Shown here piece after piece: positions 36,959-45,850 of a DNA stretch of 64,000 nt. This DNA comes from Bacillus safensis. Lineage in GTDB: Bacteria; Bacillota; Bacilli; Bacillales; Bacillaceae. The position numbers and the translations under genes were made by a program. The number at the start of each line of letters is the position of its first letter. Position 1 is the stretch's first letter. The stretch covers positions 257 through 64,256 of the forward strand of contig BSBG01000010.1 in assembly GCA_030159235.1 (NCBI GenBank), in the 5' to 3' direction. The notes under the pieces are model-generated. The model was not told where the DNA came from, did not search any database, and saw only the letters and a list, made by a program, of their open reading frames with translations.

Positions 36959-37066
36959 ATGTCCAAACAATCGAAAAAAGGCGGAAGCAACACGAAACAA
37001 AACAAAGGCCATCAGCCAAAGCACAAAACAAGCGGCAGTGCGAATGGGCAAAATGGTTATCATTAA
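36959..37066 (+). CDS. Candidate small basic Gln/Lys/Gly/Ser-rich protein (35 aa)
   Basis: MSKQSKKGGSNTKQNKGHQP followed by KHKTSGSANGQNGYH. GGGGG lies 8 bases before ATG, and a terminator follows the stop by about 6 bases. The composition resembles small spore or stress proteins, but I recognise no family. A different frame (36892-37089) overlaps it and lacks a comparable ribosome binding site. Confidence 0.55.
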   Translation: MSKQSKKGGSNTKQNKGHQPKHKTSGSANGQNGYH

Positions 37067-37071
37067 ATGAA

Positions 37072-37108
37072 AAAAACTCCTCTGCATAGTGCGCAGGGGA
37101 GTTTTTTA
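37072..37108. terminator. Bidirectional terminator upstream of yfkF stop
   Basis: AACTCCTCTGC/GCGCAGGGGAGTT stem with A and T runs on both sides. Confidence 0.8.
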
Positions 37109-38287
37109 ATTAGAAAGGGATTCATGAGGATTATCCAGCACCGCCGTCGTCCGCCCAAATCGAACACAGCAAAACACAAATAATATCACAATGCTGACAA
37201 GGTAAAGTAAATTCATTCCTTCAAACGCCTGTACAAAGAATCCTCCGAGAACCGGCCCAAGAATACTCCCTGCACTAAATGCCATTCCGCACATTAAATT
37301 TCCGGCAGGAAGCAGATGCTTTGGCAATAAGTCCGTCATATAACTGATGCCAAGTGAGAAGGTCGAGCCTACCGCCATTCCGGCAATAAAGAAACAGATC
37401 GCCACAGCCAAAACCGATTGAATAAAAATCCCTGCTAAAAGGAAAAAGAATGATCCAGCAAGTGTGACACATAAAATGATGCGGCGTCTGCCAAACCGGT
37501 CACTGAGCATCCCGAGAGGAAGCTGAAAGACAATGCTCCCAATGGCAAACGCAGGTAAAATAAATGCAACTGCATCTACTGTCACGCCGCTTCTGAGTGC
37601 ATACACAGGGAAATTACTATTGAGCGTCGTTTCTAAAAAGCCATAACAAAATGGCATCATAAAGGCGACCCAGCCAAATTGAAGGGCCTTTTTGAAGCGC
37701 TTCAAGCTGTTTGTCTGCTCTGACGTTTGCACTTCGCCTGTATCTGGATATGTATTTTTTAGAACAAACACAAGCAGCCAAATACATAAACTAACGGCAC
37801 CAGAAACAATAAAAGGCAAGGATGGATTGATCTCAATAAGCGGCGTTAAAAAGGGGCCAGCGGCAAAACCGAGTCCGAAGGATAACCCATACAATGAAAT
37901 ATTTCGTCCACGGTTTCTCGATGTCGAAGCATAGGTCACCCACGTCTGTGTAGAGAAATGTAGCATATGATCACCAATCCCGATCATGAGCCTGAGGAAG
38001 AACCAAACGACATAAGATTCAATAAACACAAAGCTAAACAAACTTAAAAAGACAGCAGCGCCTCCAATGACGATTAATGGCTTAAATCCAAACCTTCGAA
38101 GCGGTGCTTCCATAAAAGGAGACGCAAGCAGCACACCGAGATATAAGCCTGTGGCATGCAGTCCGTTTAACGTAGGAGAAGTGCCAGCATGTTCAAAAAT
38201 AATTGAAATGACAGGCAGTAATGCTCCCTGCGAAAAACCAGATACGGATACAAGTAAAATTAAAATCATAAAATGAATTCTCGACAT
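37106..38287 (-). CDS. yfkF: MFS transporter YfkF
   Basis: Protein of 393 aa with twelve hydrophobic helices. MFS loop motifs include LGMLSDRFGRRRI between helices 8 and 9, and a matching N-half loop MEAPLRRFGFKPL. Similar to B. subtilis YfkF in sequence and position. The substrate is unknown; drug/H+ antiport is typical of the subgroup. Confidence 0.87.
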   Translation of the reverse strand: MSRIHFMILILLVSVSGFSQGALLPVISIIFEHAGTSPTLNGLHATGLYLGVLLASPFMEAPLRRFGFKPLIVIGGAAVFLSLFSFVFIESYVVWFFLRLMIGIGDHMLHFSTQTWVTYASTSRNRGRNISLYGLSFGLGFAAGPFLTPLIEINPSLPFIVSGAVSLCIWLLVFVLKNTYPDTGEVQTSEQTNSLKRFKKALQFGWVAFMMPFCYGFLETTLNSNFPVYALRSGVTVDAVAFILPAFAIGSIVFQLPLGMLSDRFGRRRIILCVTLAGSFFFLLAGIFIQSVLAVAICFFIAGMAVGSTFSLGISYMTDLLPKHLLPAGNLMCGMAFSAGSILGPVLGGFFVQAFEGMNLLYLVSIVILFVFCCVRFGRTTAVLDNPHESLSN

Positions 38288-38362
38288 AAGAAGCTCCTTA
38301 CAAGTTCATATTTTCATCGTACAATGGAACCATAGGGGTTTCAATAGAAAGGTGGAAAAGGA

Positions 38363-38740
38363 ATGAAGCTGATACACGAAAAGGATCGGTGGATAGCAGA
38401 TATCGATGACAGACAGCTGCAAATTTCAGGAAAAGAAGAAACGGGATACAGGCCCTATCAATTGTTCACCTCAGCTATTGCTGGCTGCTTTGGAGAAATG
38501 CTTATTCATGTATGCCGGAAAAAGCGAATATCCTTTGAAGGGCTGACGATTACACCTGAAACGACGAGAGCAGGCGCTATAAACAAGATATCCCGCATTC
38601 ATTTACATATGACGTTTATTCACATCAGTACATCTGATGAACAAATAGATAAAGTCATCACACTTGCTTTGAAGCATTGTTCTATGGTGCAGTCCGTGAA
38701 AGGAAGTATTGAGGTTACCTTTTCACACGAGCGAATCTAA
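38363..38740 (+). CDS. OsmC/Ohr-family protein
   Basis: Protein of 125 aa with the OsmC fold. Two conserved cysteines are in SAIAGCFGEMLIHVCR (Cys near 47) and LALKHCSMVQSVKGS (Cys near 107), the redox pair in peroxidase members. The family reduces organic hydroperoxides; some members lack activity. Single gene with AAAGGTGG upstream of ATG. Confidence 0.85.
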   Translation: MKLIHEKDRWIADIDDRQLQISGKEETGYRPYQLFTSAIAGCFGEMLIHVCRKKRISFEGLTITPETTRAGAINKISRIHLHMTFIHISTSDEQIDKVITLALKHCSMVQSVKGSIEVTFSHERI

Positions 38741-38804
38741 ATGTATATGATGCCGGCACTCACGAAAGAATAACAGTCAGACATATGTAAAGGAGAATGG
38801 CTGT

Positions 38805-39872
38805 ATGAATCGTTTATTTCTTGTGATTGTCGCAATCGGTGTTCCGCTATCGGTGATTGGCAGTGTTCTTCATTTCCCGCAGGTCGTCATGTTTGCCGTT
38901 TATTGTATCGCCATTATTGGTCTTGCTAGTTTTATGGGAAGAGCCACAGAAAGTCTTGCCATCATTGCAGGACCAAGAATTGGCGGACTTTTGAATGCCA
39001 CATTTGGGAACGCAGTGGAGTTAATTATTTCGTTTTTTGCTTTAAAGCAAGGCTTAACGGCTATCGTACTTGCTTCATTAACTGGATCGGTCATCGGGAA
39101 TTTACTGCTTGTGGCGGGGCTGTCTTTTTTCGTTGGCGGATTAAAATATAAACGCCAAGTGTTCAATGTTCACGATGCAAGACACAATTCTGGCTTGCTC
39201 ATGTTTGCCATTATTGTAGCGTTTGTCGTTCCAGAAGTGTTTTCAATGGAGATGGCAGAGAATAAGCAATTTGTTTTAAGCATTGGAATCAGCATCGTCA
39301 TGATTTTGCTTTATGTAGCAGCGCTCTATTTTAAACTGGTCAGCCACCGCGGGGTCTATGTTGCCAAGCAGGAGGGCATGGAAGGGGAAGCAGAGACAGA
39401 AGAAGAAACACCTGAATGGTCTGGGAAGTTTGCCACTGTCATTTTGCTGCTTGCGACGATTGCCGTTGCGTACATCTCAGAACGCCTTGTTCATACATTT
39501 GATACAGTAGGAGAACAGTTTGGCTGGAGCGAGCTGTTTATCGGGGTCATTATTGTGGCCATCGTCGGGAACGCAGCAGAACATGCCTCTGCTGTCATCA
39601 TGGCGTATAAAAACAAAATGGATGTAGCCGTGGAAATTGCCTTCGGCTCTACGCTTCAGGTTGCCATGATGGTCGCGCCGATTCTTGTCATAAGCTCTCT
39701 ATTTTTTGACAAGCAGATGCCGCTCATTTTCTCCTTACCAGAACTCATTGCCATGGCATCGTCTGTGTTACTCACGGTCATTTTATCAAATGACGGTGAT
39801 ACAAACTGGTTTGAAGGCGCCACATTACTTGCTGCCTATTTCATTATGGCGATTGGATTTTTCCTTTTATAA
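38805..39872 (+). CDS. chaA: Ca2+/H+ antiporter (CaCA/CAX family)
   Basis: Protein of 355 aa with eleven helices and the two alpha repeats of cation exchangers: GNAVELIISFFALKQG near residue 68 and GNAAEHASAVIMAYKNKMD near 255, containing the ion-binding Glu residues. An acidic loop (EGMEGEAETEEETPE) separates the halves. It extrudes Ca2+ in exchange for protons. Equivalent to B. subtilis yfkE, whose product was characterised as a Ca2+/H+ exchanger. Confidence 0.92.
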   Translation: MNRLFLVIVAIGVPLSVIGSVLHFPQVVMFAVYCIAIIGLASFMGRATESLAIIAGPRIGGLLNATFGNAVELIISFFALKQGLTAIVLASLTGSVIGNLLLVAGLSFFVGGLKYKRQVFNVHDARHNSGLLMFAIIVAFVVPEVFSMEMAENKQFVLSIGISIVMILLYVAALYFKLVSHRGVYVAKQEGMEGEAETEEETPEWSGKFATVILLLATIAVAYISERLVHTFDTVGEQFGWSELFIGVIIVAIVGNAAEHASAVIMAYKNKMDVAVEIAFGSTLQVAMMVAPILVISSLFFDKQMPLIFSLPELIAMASSVLLTVILSNDGDTNWFEGATLLAAYFIMAIGFFLL

Positions 39873-39939
39873 TCTTTTGTGGATAAGGGACGACTTTCGG
39901 GAAAATACTATGGAAAAATGAATGAGAAAGAGTGATGAT

Positions 39940-40722
39940 ATGAAAAAGATGCCCCGCATCATGTTTGTTGTTCTCTTATCCTTAAGTTTTCTATACAGCT
40001 TTCCAGCGGAGGCGGCAAAGCCATTTAAAGTGCCATCCTCTGTCGCAAGTATCTCAAAGGAGAATACGTATCCGAATGCTTCACAGGACCAGCCCCTGCT
40101 TCAGCCAAGCGAGCTGACGGCTGAATTGTTCAAAACAACAAATGTGCCGATTGAGAATACTCATTTGATTAAAATGCTGAATGAATCCAGTATTTCAGGG
40201 ACGCCATTAGCGGTTGGCTATCGCGCGACCATTTTCCTTGGGAGATGGGCGCTGAGCTATGATTCAAACGAAACGGTCGCCAACTGGGAATACAAAAAGG
40301 TGAATACGAACCATATTGATAACAGAGGCGGCAACAAAACAGCCATTGGCAAATACGTTCAAAAGCAGCAAGTGAAAGTAAGCGGCGGGCTCACAGCAAA
40401 GGTGCCAAACCCAGAAGATGTGAAAACATTGATGATGCAAAAAGCCATTCAAAAAACAAAGATGCCCCTCGCTTTTGACACCGTGATTGGCGCAGGAACA
40501 AAGCGAGATCAGTCATACCACGTCTCTCCGAAAAAAGCAGCATTGCTTCATGCCTATGCACCAGCGATTAATGAAAAAGGAAAGGTCACATACGGAGAAG
40601 TGTACCTTGTGCTAAAAGGAAATAAACGCAAACTCGTCGTGAAAAACGTGACCTCGCAAGGTATCGGCGCTTGGATTCCTGTTCAGGATCACCTGACGTT
40701 TGGGTTTCAAGGGATGAATTAA
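39940..40722 (+). CDS. yfkD: Secreted YfkD family protein
   Basis: Protein of 260 aa with a signal peptide (residues 1-26, ending SFPAEAA). The mature part matches the YfkD family: WALSYDSNETVANWEYKKVN, then YHVSPKKAALLHAYAPAINE. Function unknown. The start is uncertain: ATG at 39922 and 39940 are in frame; 39940 gives the usual signal peptide and length. Confidence 0.83.
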   Translation: MKKMPRIMFVVLLSLSFLYSFPAEAAKPFKVPSSVASISKENTYPNASQDQPLLQPSELTAELFKTTNVPIENTHLIKMLNESSISGTPLAVGYRATIFLGRWALSYDSNETVANWEYKKVNTNHIDNRGGNKTAIGKYVQKQQVKVSGGLTAKVPNPEDVKTLMMQKAIQKTKMPLAFDTVIGAGTKRDQSYHVSPKKAALLHAYAPAINEKGKVTYGEVYLVLKGNKRKLVVKNVTSQGIGAWIPVQDHLTFGFQGMN

Positions 40723-40766
40723 AACAGTCATCTCCTCTTATCAACAGAGGAGATGACTGTTTTTTG
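40722..40766 (+). terminator. yfkD terminator
   Basis: Perfect 16-bp stem AACAGTCATCTCCTCT with its complement, then T6; probably also serves the convergent small gene. Confidence 0.85.
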
Positions 40767-41000
40767 CTAATAGGGTTTCTCTTTTTTTCTTTTTAGTTCA
40801 TTTTTGTAAAAGTCAAAGGCGTTATATAAATACCAAATGATAAAAAGAAAGAAGATAACTTTAGTCAATATCGGTAAGTCGTTGAAAATAAGACATAGGC
40901 CAAGATAAGGGATGATCATAAATCCATAATAAGAAAACCACCATGTTTTAAAAATGAAACTCATCTCCTTAAAAATTGTATAAATTAACATATTATACAT
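40767..41000 (-). CDS. Small membrane protein of unknown function
   Basis: Up to 77 aa with two hydrophobic helices (YYGFMIIPYLGLCLIF and LTKVIFFLFIIWYLY) and a basic tail KNELKRKKEKPY. Very AT-rich compared with neighbours. The start is unclear: the first ATG (41000) lacks a ribosome binding site, while a perfect AAGGAG overlaps the in-frame ATG at about 40964 and would instead fit an ATT codon 9 bases further in. Confidence 0.45.
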   Translation of the reverse strand: MYNMLIYTIFKEMSFIFKTWWFSYYGFMIIPYLGLCLIFNDLPILTKVIFFLFIIWYLYNAFDFYKNELKRKKEKPY

Positions 41001-41023
41001 ATATTACATTTTTTGAGAAAATA

Positions 41024-41074
41024 AAAAAGCCATAGTAGAAGTTGAATGAACTCAACGACTACCATGGCTTAAGT
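41024..41074 (-). terminator. yeeI terminator
   Basis: Long minus-strand stem AAGCCATGGTAGTCGTTGA with an imperfect complement, then T6. Confidence 0.8.
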
Positions 41075-41077
41075 TTT

Positions 41078-41797
41078 TTATTCCCCTAAATCCACATTAT
41101 GATAAACCTGCTGCACGTCTTCAAGCTCTTCTAATACATCGATCAGCTTTTCAAATTGTGCTTTAGATTCATCATCTAACGTCACTTCGTTTTGCGGGAG
41201 CATCGTGATTTCAGCGACAGTGAATTCTTGAGCGCCTGCTTGTTTGAATGCTTCTTGAACTTGATGGAATTGATCTGGTTCAGCGTACACAATCACCGTT
41301 TCATCTTCTTCCATGATGTCGCGTACATCAACATCTGCTTCCATTAGAAGCTCAAGCGTTTCTTCTTCGCTTTTCCCTTCGACACCGATGACAGCTGTTT
41401 CGTCAAACATGTAAGCTACAGAGCCGCTTACACCCATGTTTCCACCGTTTTTCCCAAATGCTGCTCGAACATCTGAAGCTGTACGGTTCACGTTATTGGT
41501 GAGGGCATCAACGATGACCATTGATCCGTTTGGACCAAATCCTTCGTAGCGCAGCTCATCGAAATTCTCTTCCGCGCCGCCTTTGGCTTTTTCAATGGCA
41601 CGGTCCACAATGTGTTTTGGAACACTATATGTTTTTGCACGTTCTAGGACAAAACGAAGTGCTTGGTTTGATTCTGGGTTTGGCTCACCTTGTTTGGCAG
41701 CCACATAGATTTCACGCCCGAATTTTGCGTAAATACGACTTGTACTGGCATCCTTTGATGCTTTCTTTTCTTTAATGTTGTTCCACTTTCGACCCAT
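41078..41797 (-). CDS. yeeI: YebC/PmpR-family regulator YeeI
   Basis: Protein of 239 aa matching the YebC fold: [20 protein letters not shown] at the start, [15 protein letters not shown]-like stretch, then [20 protein letters not shown] and [16 protein letters not shown]. It lacks the extended C-terminus of some members and resembles B. subtilis YeeI rather than its paralogue YrbC. YebC proteins act as DNA-binding regulators, and recent work also links them to relief of ribosome stalling on proline stretches. ATG at 41797 is preferred over GTG at 41806, with AGAGAGTG as ribosome binding site. Confidence 0.9.
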   Translation of the reverse strand: MGRKWNNIKEKKASKDASTSRIYAKFGREIYVAAKQGEPNPESNQALRFVLERAKTYSVPKHIVDRAIEKAKGGAEENFDELRYEGFGPNGSMVIVDALTNNVNRTASDVRAAFGKNGGNMGVSGSVAYMFDETAVIGVEGKSEEETLELLMEADVDVRDIMEEDETVIVYAEPDQFHQVQEAFKQAGAQEFTVAEITMLPQNEVTLDDESKAQFEKLIDVLEELEDVQQVYHNVDLGE

Positions 41798-42067
41798 CTT
41801 ATTCACTCTCTTTCACTTAGTAAATACACAGTATGAGGGTCCCCATGCTGCATGAAATCATTCTGCTTTCTATTATACATGAATCAGTCAAGAGGATAGA
41901 AGTAAGAGGGCTGAAATGAAGAGAATTGTTAGCGGATGTGTCCAACTCGTTCAAGCGTTTCATGTTTTTCGTGAGCCCGATTCAGCTCGTCACACCGAAT
42001 CATCCATGATCTAATAACGTAAAAAGAGCCAAGACATCAGTCTTTGCTGGCGTGAGTAGCATGTATA
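41798..42067. other. Intergenic region without recognisable gene
   Basis: About 270 bp upstream of yeeI and downstream of the mscS-type gene. A TATAAT-like box for yeeI is near 41875 on the minus strand. No frame with a ribosome binding site and coding character was found. Confidence 0.6.
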
Positions 42068-42100
42068 AAAAAATAACCCCATCACAAATGAGGTTATTTT
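42068..42100 (-). terminator. Terminator of the yfkAB-mscS pair
   Basis: Minus-strand AAATAACC...GGTTATTT stem followed by seven T; the stop codon of the channel gene lies in the 5' arm. Confidence 0.8.
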
Positions 42101-42930
42101 GCCGGCTGAGGATAAACGAGATCTTCGAGTAATTTGACATCATGCTGATGAAGTTGTTTGATCATTTCTTTTCGCACAGCGAGGGCGGCTTCGAAGTATT
42201 TTTCGTCTTCGACCATTCCTTTCACTGTGATTTCAATCCCGCGATTCAGCTTATTCAGGCCCATAATTCCATGCACCTGAAAGGGTTCAATGGCGTTTTG
42301 AAATTCATCTTTTTTAAGATAATCATGATGCATTTGATTTAAATGATCACAGGCTAATTCAAGTGCTTGAAAGGCGGTATCTGGATTTTGATTCGCACTC
42401 ATTAACACTGACTCCGTGATCCGCATATAGTGCATGTTATAGTTTTGGAGTTGCCGGATATCTCCGTTAGAAATGGTTAACAGCTTGCCGCTCCATTCTC
42501 TAATTTGTAGAGAGCGGAGACCAATCTCTTCAATGGTTCCATTAAAGAGGTTATTCACTGTGACATAATCTCCTTTATGAATCTGGCGTTCATAGATGAG
42601 GAAAATGCCTGCTAAAATATCACGAATCAGCGTCTGGGCACCAAAACCGATGACGATCCCAGCAACACCAGCACCCGCAAGAATTTTCCCAAAGTCATGA
42701 AAGAAGAGAGAAATGACATAGAGCACAAAGCAAATCGAAGCGGTGTATTTCGTAACGGATTTGACCAAGCTCTCGATTGTTTTCTTCTTCTTATCTTCGA
42801 TGAATTCCGTTCGTTTAAAGAAAATTTGAATGGCTTTGTTAATCAAAAAGACGGCAAGCCAAAGAACGAGTCCAACAAGGAGAATTTCAATGTATTTGTT
42901 TTTGACCACTGTCAGAAATGTATCATCCAT
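42094..42930 (-). CDS. mscT: MscS-family mechanosensitive channel YfkC
   Basis: Protein of 278 aa. Three hydrophobic segments precede the pore helix with the Gly/Ala pattern LAGAGVAGIVIGFGAQTLIRD and the beta-domain entry YERQIHKGDYVTVNNLFNGT, both hallmarks of MscS. It releases solutes on hypo-osmotic shock. It is transcribed after yfkAB with a 7-bp gap. Corresponds to B. subtilis yfkC. Confidence 0.9.
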   Translation of the reverse strand: MDDTFLTVVKNKYIEILLVGLVLWLAVFLINKAIQIFFKRTEFIEDKKKKTIESLVKSVTKYTASICFVLYVISLFFHDFGKILAGAGVAGIVIGFGAQTLIRDILAGIFLIYERQIHKGDYVTVNNLFNGTIEEIGLRSLQIREWSGKLLTISNGDIRQLQNYNMHYMRITESVLMSANQNPDTAFQALELACDHLNQMHHDYLKKDEFQNAIEPFQVHGIMGLNKLNRGIEITVKGMVEDEKYFEAALAVRKEMIKQLHQHDVKLLEDLVYPQPAK

Positions 42931-42937
42931 CTATTGG

Positions 42938-44059
42938 TTACCCCCTGGCTGTTCGAGAAGTAAAATCAACATCTTGATAATAGCTGTTTTTCACGAGAAC
43001 ATTCGGACCGAGGCATTGCACGCTTGAACAATGACAATTCAGCTCTTTCGCTAATTTCGTATCCATCCAGCGTGTATAAGCTGATTGCAATGTATCGGTT
43101 GCAATATTTCCAAGCGGCGGTGTATCGCCAAAGTCTGTCACAATAATATTCCCATCAAAAATATTCACATTCAATCGTGAGCGGCCATCAGGGTCATTTC
43201 GGACTGTGACATTTTTCTCCTGCCGCAATCGGTTGAGGAGGCGCTGGTCTTCTTCATCTGTGCTGCATGAATAAAATGGCAGCGTGCCAAACAGCATCCA
43301 AGTGTTCTGATCACGAATATCAAGCAGCTGGTGAATCGCATCCCGCATTTGCGGAAGCGTCAATGATTCAAGGGCGCTAGCAAAATCGCTTGGGTACATC
43401 GGGTGAACTTCGTGGCGCTGGCATTTCATTTCCTCCACGATTTGCCGGTGGATGTGTTCGATATAAGGGAGCGTGCGTTTATTCAGCATGGTTTCAGCCG
43501 ATACTGTTACACCTGCTTTGACAAGTGCCTGACTATTTTCAATCATGCGGTTAAATAATTTTTCGCGCTGTTCAAAGGTTGGTTTTCGATCCATCATGGC
43601 AAAGCCGACCGTTGCAAACTCTTCGACAGTACCCCAGTTATGTGAAATGTGAAGGACATCTAGGTATGGAATAATTTCTTCATATCGCGCTAAATCAAGG
43701 GTTAAGTTTGAATTGATTTGTGTACGGACGCCGCGTTCATGGGCATACTTTAATAAAGGAACGACATATTCCCGCACGGATTTAAGAGAAAGCATCGGCT
43801 CTCCGCCTGTAATACTAAGGGAACGCAGGAGCGGTACCTCATCTAAACGGCGAAGCAGCAGATCAAGCGGCAATGCATTCGGGTCTTTTGGCTGCAAAGT
43901 ATAGCCAACCGCACAATGCTCACATCTCATGTTACATAACGTCGTTGTCGTAAATTCAATATTTGTCAGCTTCATTTCTCCGTATTCCTGCACATCGAGA
44001 TAGGCTTCCCAAGGGTCGTGTGCAGGTGTAATCGGACGAAGTGCTGTTTTTAGGTTCAT
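42938..44059 (-). CDS. yfkAB: Radical SAM protein YfkAB
   Basis: Protein of 373 aa. The radical SAM cluster motif is CNMRCEHC (Cys42, Cys46, Cys49), followed by SITGGEPMLS. The C-terminal part has further conserved cysteines (CHCSSVQCLGPN) that may bind another Fe-S cluster, although it lacks a typical SPASM pattern. The reaction is unknown. ATG at 44059 has AAAGGAG 9 bases upstream and gives the length of B. subtilis YfkAB; the frame to 44185 is not needed. Confidence 0.88.
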   Translation of the reverse strand: MNLKTALRPITPAHDPWEAYLDVQEYGEMKLTNIEFTTTTLCNMRCEHCAVGYTLQPKDPNALPLDLLLRRLDEVPLLRSLSITGGEPMLSLKSVREYVVPLLKYAHERGVRTQINSNLTLDLARYEEIIPYLDVLHISHNWGTVEEFATVGFAMMDRKPTFEQREKLFNRMIENSQALVKAGVTVSAETMLNKRTLPYIEHIHRQIVEEMKCQRHEVHPMYPSDFASALESLTLPQMRDAIHQLLDIRDQNTWMLFGTLPFYSCSTDEEDQRLLNRLRQEKNVTVRNDPDGRSRLNVNIFDGNIIVTDFGDTPPLGNIATDTLQSAYTRWMDTKLAKELNCHCSSVQCLGPNVLVKNSYYQDVDFTSRTARG

Positions 44060-44205
44060 GGTATCTATCTCCTTTTCATTCGGGCAAACGTAGACCCGCC
44101 AACAGTTAATTTTAAGCCTCATCCCTGTTATACGCAAGGGGGATGCAATTGATTTACAAGGGAAAAAAAGATAAGCTATAAACAAATGCTAAAGGGAGTG
44201 TATCT

Positions 44206-44397
44206 ATGGGCAAGGCAGCAGACAGCAAAGAGCAGCAGGTTGATTATTTAAAGAACCGATTAGATATGTTTATGAATGTGATTGACTCATTAGATCCTGA
44301 ATCAACAGACGTTGAAGATATAGACAGACTAATCCAGATGATTGACGACCTGGAAGCGAAATATGAACGGTTTAAAAATGATTGGAAGGAAGAATAG
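44206..44397 (+). CDS. SE1561 family small protein
   Basis: Acidic 63-aa protein, MGKAADSKEQQVDYLKNRLD at the start, ending YERFKNDWKEE. It is predicted to form a helical hairpin without membrane segments. Matches the SE1561 family of Firmicutes, of unknown function. AAAGGGAG lies 8 bases upstream of ATG, and a terminator follows directly. Confidence 0.8.
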   Translation: MGKAADSKEQQVDYLKNRLDMFMNVIDSLDPESTDVEDIDRLIQMIDDLEAKYERFKNDWKEE

Positions 44398-44425
44398 CTC
44401 GCGCAATGCGGGCTTTTTTCTTTAA
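44394..44425 (+). terminator. SE1561 family gene terminator
   Basis: AGCTCGC/GCGGGCT stem with T6, starting at the stop codon. Confidence 0.75.
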
Positions 44426-44498
44426 ATTGGCAGGTGAATTCGTGTATGAGTCTCGGTCTTATTCTGCACAATAGAAGAAAAACCAGGAAGTGACGTAA

Positions 44499-45290
44499 AT
44501 GAAAAAATACATGCTTATCTGTTTATGTGCGCTTTTTGTTTCCATGCCACTCTCAGGAGCGGAAGCCGTTTCTAATAAGCCTATCAACTGGGGATTTGCG
44601 AAGAGCAAAGAACACAAGCCGCCAGATGCCGGCAAGGAATTGACGGCACTCTTAAAAAAATATGATGCCTTCTATTTAGGAAATACGAAAAAGAAAGAGA
44701 TTTATTTTACCTTCGACAACGGCTATGAAAATGGGTACACGCCTAAAATTTTAGATGTGCTGAAAAAACATCAAGTACCAGGCACCTTTTTTGTGACAGG
44801 TCACTTTGTAAAGGACCAGCCCGGGCTTGTTAAACGGATGGCAGAGGAAGGGCATATCATTGGAAACCATTCCTATCACCATCCAGATTTAACAACAAAG
44901 AGTACGAAAGAAATCAAAGAAGAGCTGGACCGTGTCAATGAAGCTGTGTACAAAATCACAGGAAAACAGGATAACCTCTACCTACGTCCGCCGCGCGGTG
45001 TGTTCAGCGAAAGGGTACTAAAAGAAACGAAACAGCTCGGCTACCAAACCGTTTTCTGGTCCGTAGCGTTTGTGGACTGGCATATCCATCACCAAAAAGG
45101 AAAACAGTATGCTTACGATCAAATGATGAAGCAGGCGCATCCAGGTGCCATTTACTTGCTTCATACCGTTTCAAGAGACAATGCCGAAGCGCTGGATGAT
45201 GCCATCACCGCTCTGAAAAAACAAGGATATTCCTTTAAAAGCCTAGACGATCTCATGCTTGAAAAGGTATGGCATTTGCCGCAGCTATAG
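44499..45290 (+). CDS. pdaA: N-acetylmuramic acid deacetylase PdaA (spore cortex)
   Basis: Protein of 263 aa with a signal peptide (residues 1-23). The NodB/CE4 domain shows YFTFDNGYENGYT (Asp-Asn instead of the usual Asp-Asp, as in PdaA), HSYHHPDLT with two metal His, RPPRGVFSER and LLHTVSRDN. It deacetylates muramic acid so that muramic delta-lactam forms in spore cortex, which is needed for germination. Length and position equal B. subtilis pdaA (yfjS). Sporulation control is expected from the family but no promoter was assigned. Confidence 0.94.
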   Translation: MKKYMLICLCALFVSMPLSGAEAVSNKPINWGFAKSKEHKPPDAGKELTALLKKYDAFYLGNTKKKEIYFTFDNGYENGYTPKILDVLKKHQVPGTFFVTGHFVKDQPGLVKRMAEEGHIIGNHSYHHPDLTTKSTKEIKEELDRVNEAVYKITGKQDNLYLRPPRGVFSERVLKETKQLGYQTVFWSVAFVDWHIHHQKGKQYAYDQMMKQAHPGAIYLLHTVSRDNAEALDDAITALKKQGYSFKSLDDLMLEKVWHLPQL

Positions 45291-45324
45291 AAAAAAGCTT
45301 GCAGAGAAATCTGCGAGCTTTTTG
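45291..45324. terminator. Terminator between pdaA and the DUF2716 pseudogene
   Basis: AAAGCTTGCAGA/CTGCGAGCTTT stem with T run; convergent genes on both sides. Confidence 0.8.
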
Positions 45325-45325
45325 T

Positions 45326-45817
45326 TTATCCTTCTCTCATTTGACGTTGAAACAAAATGGGACGATGGCGTTTAAAAGAGTCAATTAAGCCCTCACCGAA
45401 AATCGTGATGCTTTGCTCCCAAGGATGCCCTAGCAAGCCCCAATCCATCTCTTTAGATAAAAAGAAATAGTAATCCCCATTTGGGAGCACAGGAACTGTC
45501 CATTCTCCAAATGCATCTTTTTTAAATGAGCCATGTGGTGTGATCCAGTAGCATTCGTGCTGCCAATCAAGTGCCAGCATATATTCATCTGTTTTGATCT
45601 GCTCCTAAAAAACAAGTAACGCCTTCTTTTCAAAATCTTCATCTGCAAGTAGAAGGGAAGATTCCTCAAAGTAGGCTGAAATATCGTATGTGATAAAAGG
45701 AGAGGGGACTTGAAAAGATGGAAAGCGAGAGATGCTTGGTTTAAATTTGAAATCTCGATAAAATGTCTTCCATACGTACTTTAGTTCTTTATCTGTCAGT
45801 GGAATCCAGTTTTCCAT
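45326..45817 (-). pseudogene. DUF2716 gene interrupted by one in-frame TAG
   Basis: The 163-codon frame begins MENWIPLTDKELKYVWKTFY with GGGAGG 8 bases upstream and ends RQMREG. An in-frame TAG at 45605-45607 divides it after ADEDFEKKALLVF; the same frame continues EQIKTDEYMLALDWQHECYW without any shift. Both halves match the DUF2716 family (FKPSISRFPSFQVPSPFITY; FGEWTVPVLPNGDYYFFLS). The reading is one nonsense substitution in an otherwise intact gene. A sequencing error is possible. Function of the family is unknown. Confidence 0.8.
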
Positions 45818-45850
45818 ATGAGCTGCCTCCCAAGTACATCTCTCAAAACA

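Noticed and set aside
36892-37089. 65-codon frame starting at the yfkH stop
   Set aside because: It overlaps the small basic gene at 36959 in another frame, lacks a good ribosome binding site and runs into the terminator.
41880-42067. Possible small gene upstream of yeeI
   Set aside because: Frames checked on both strands had no ribosome binding site or coding character.
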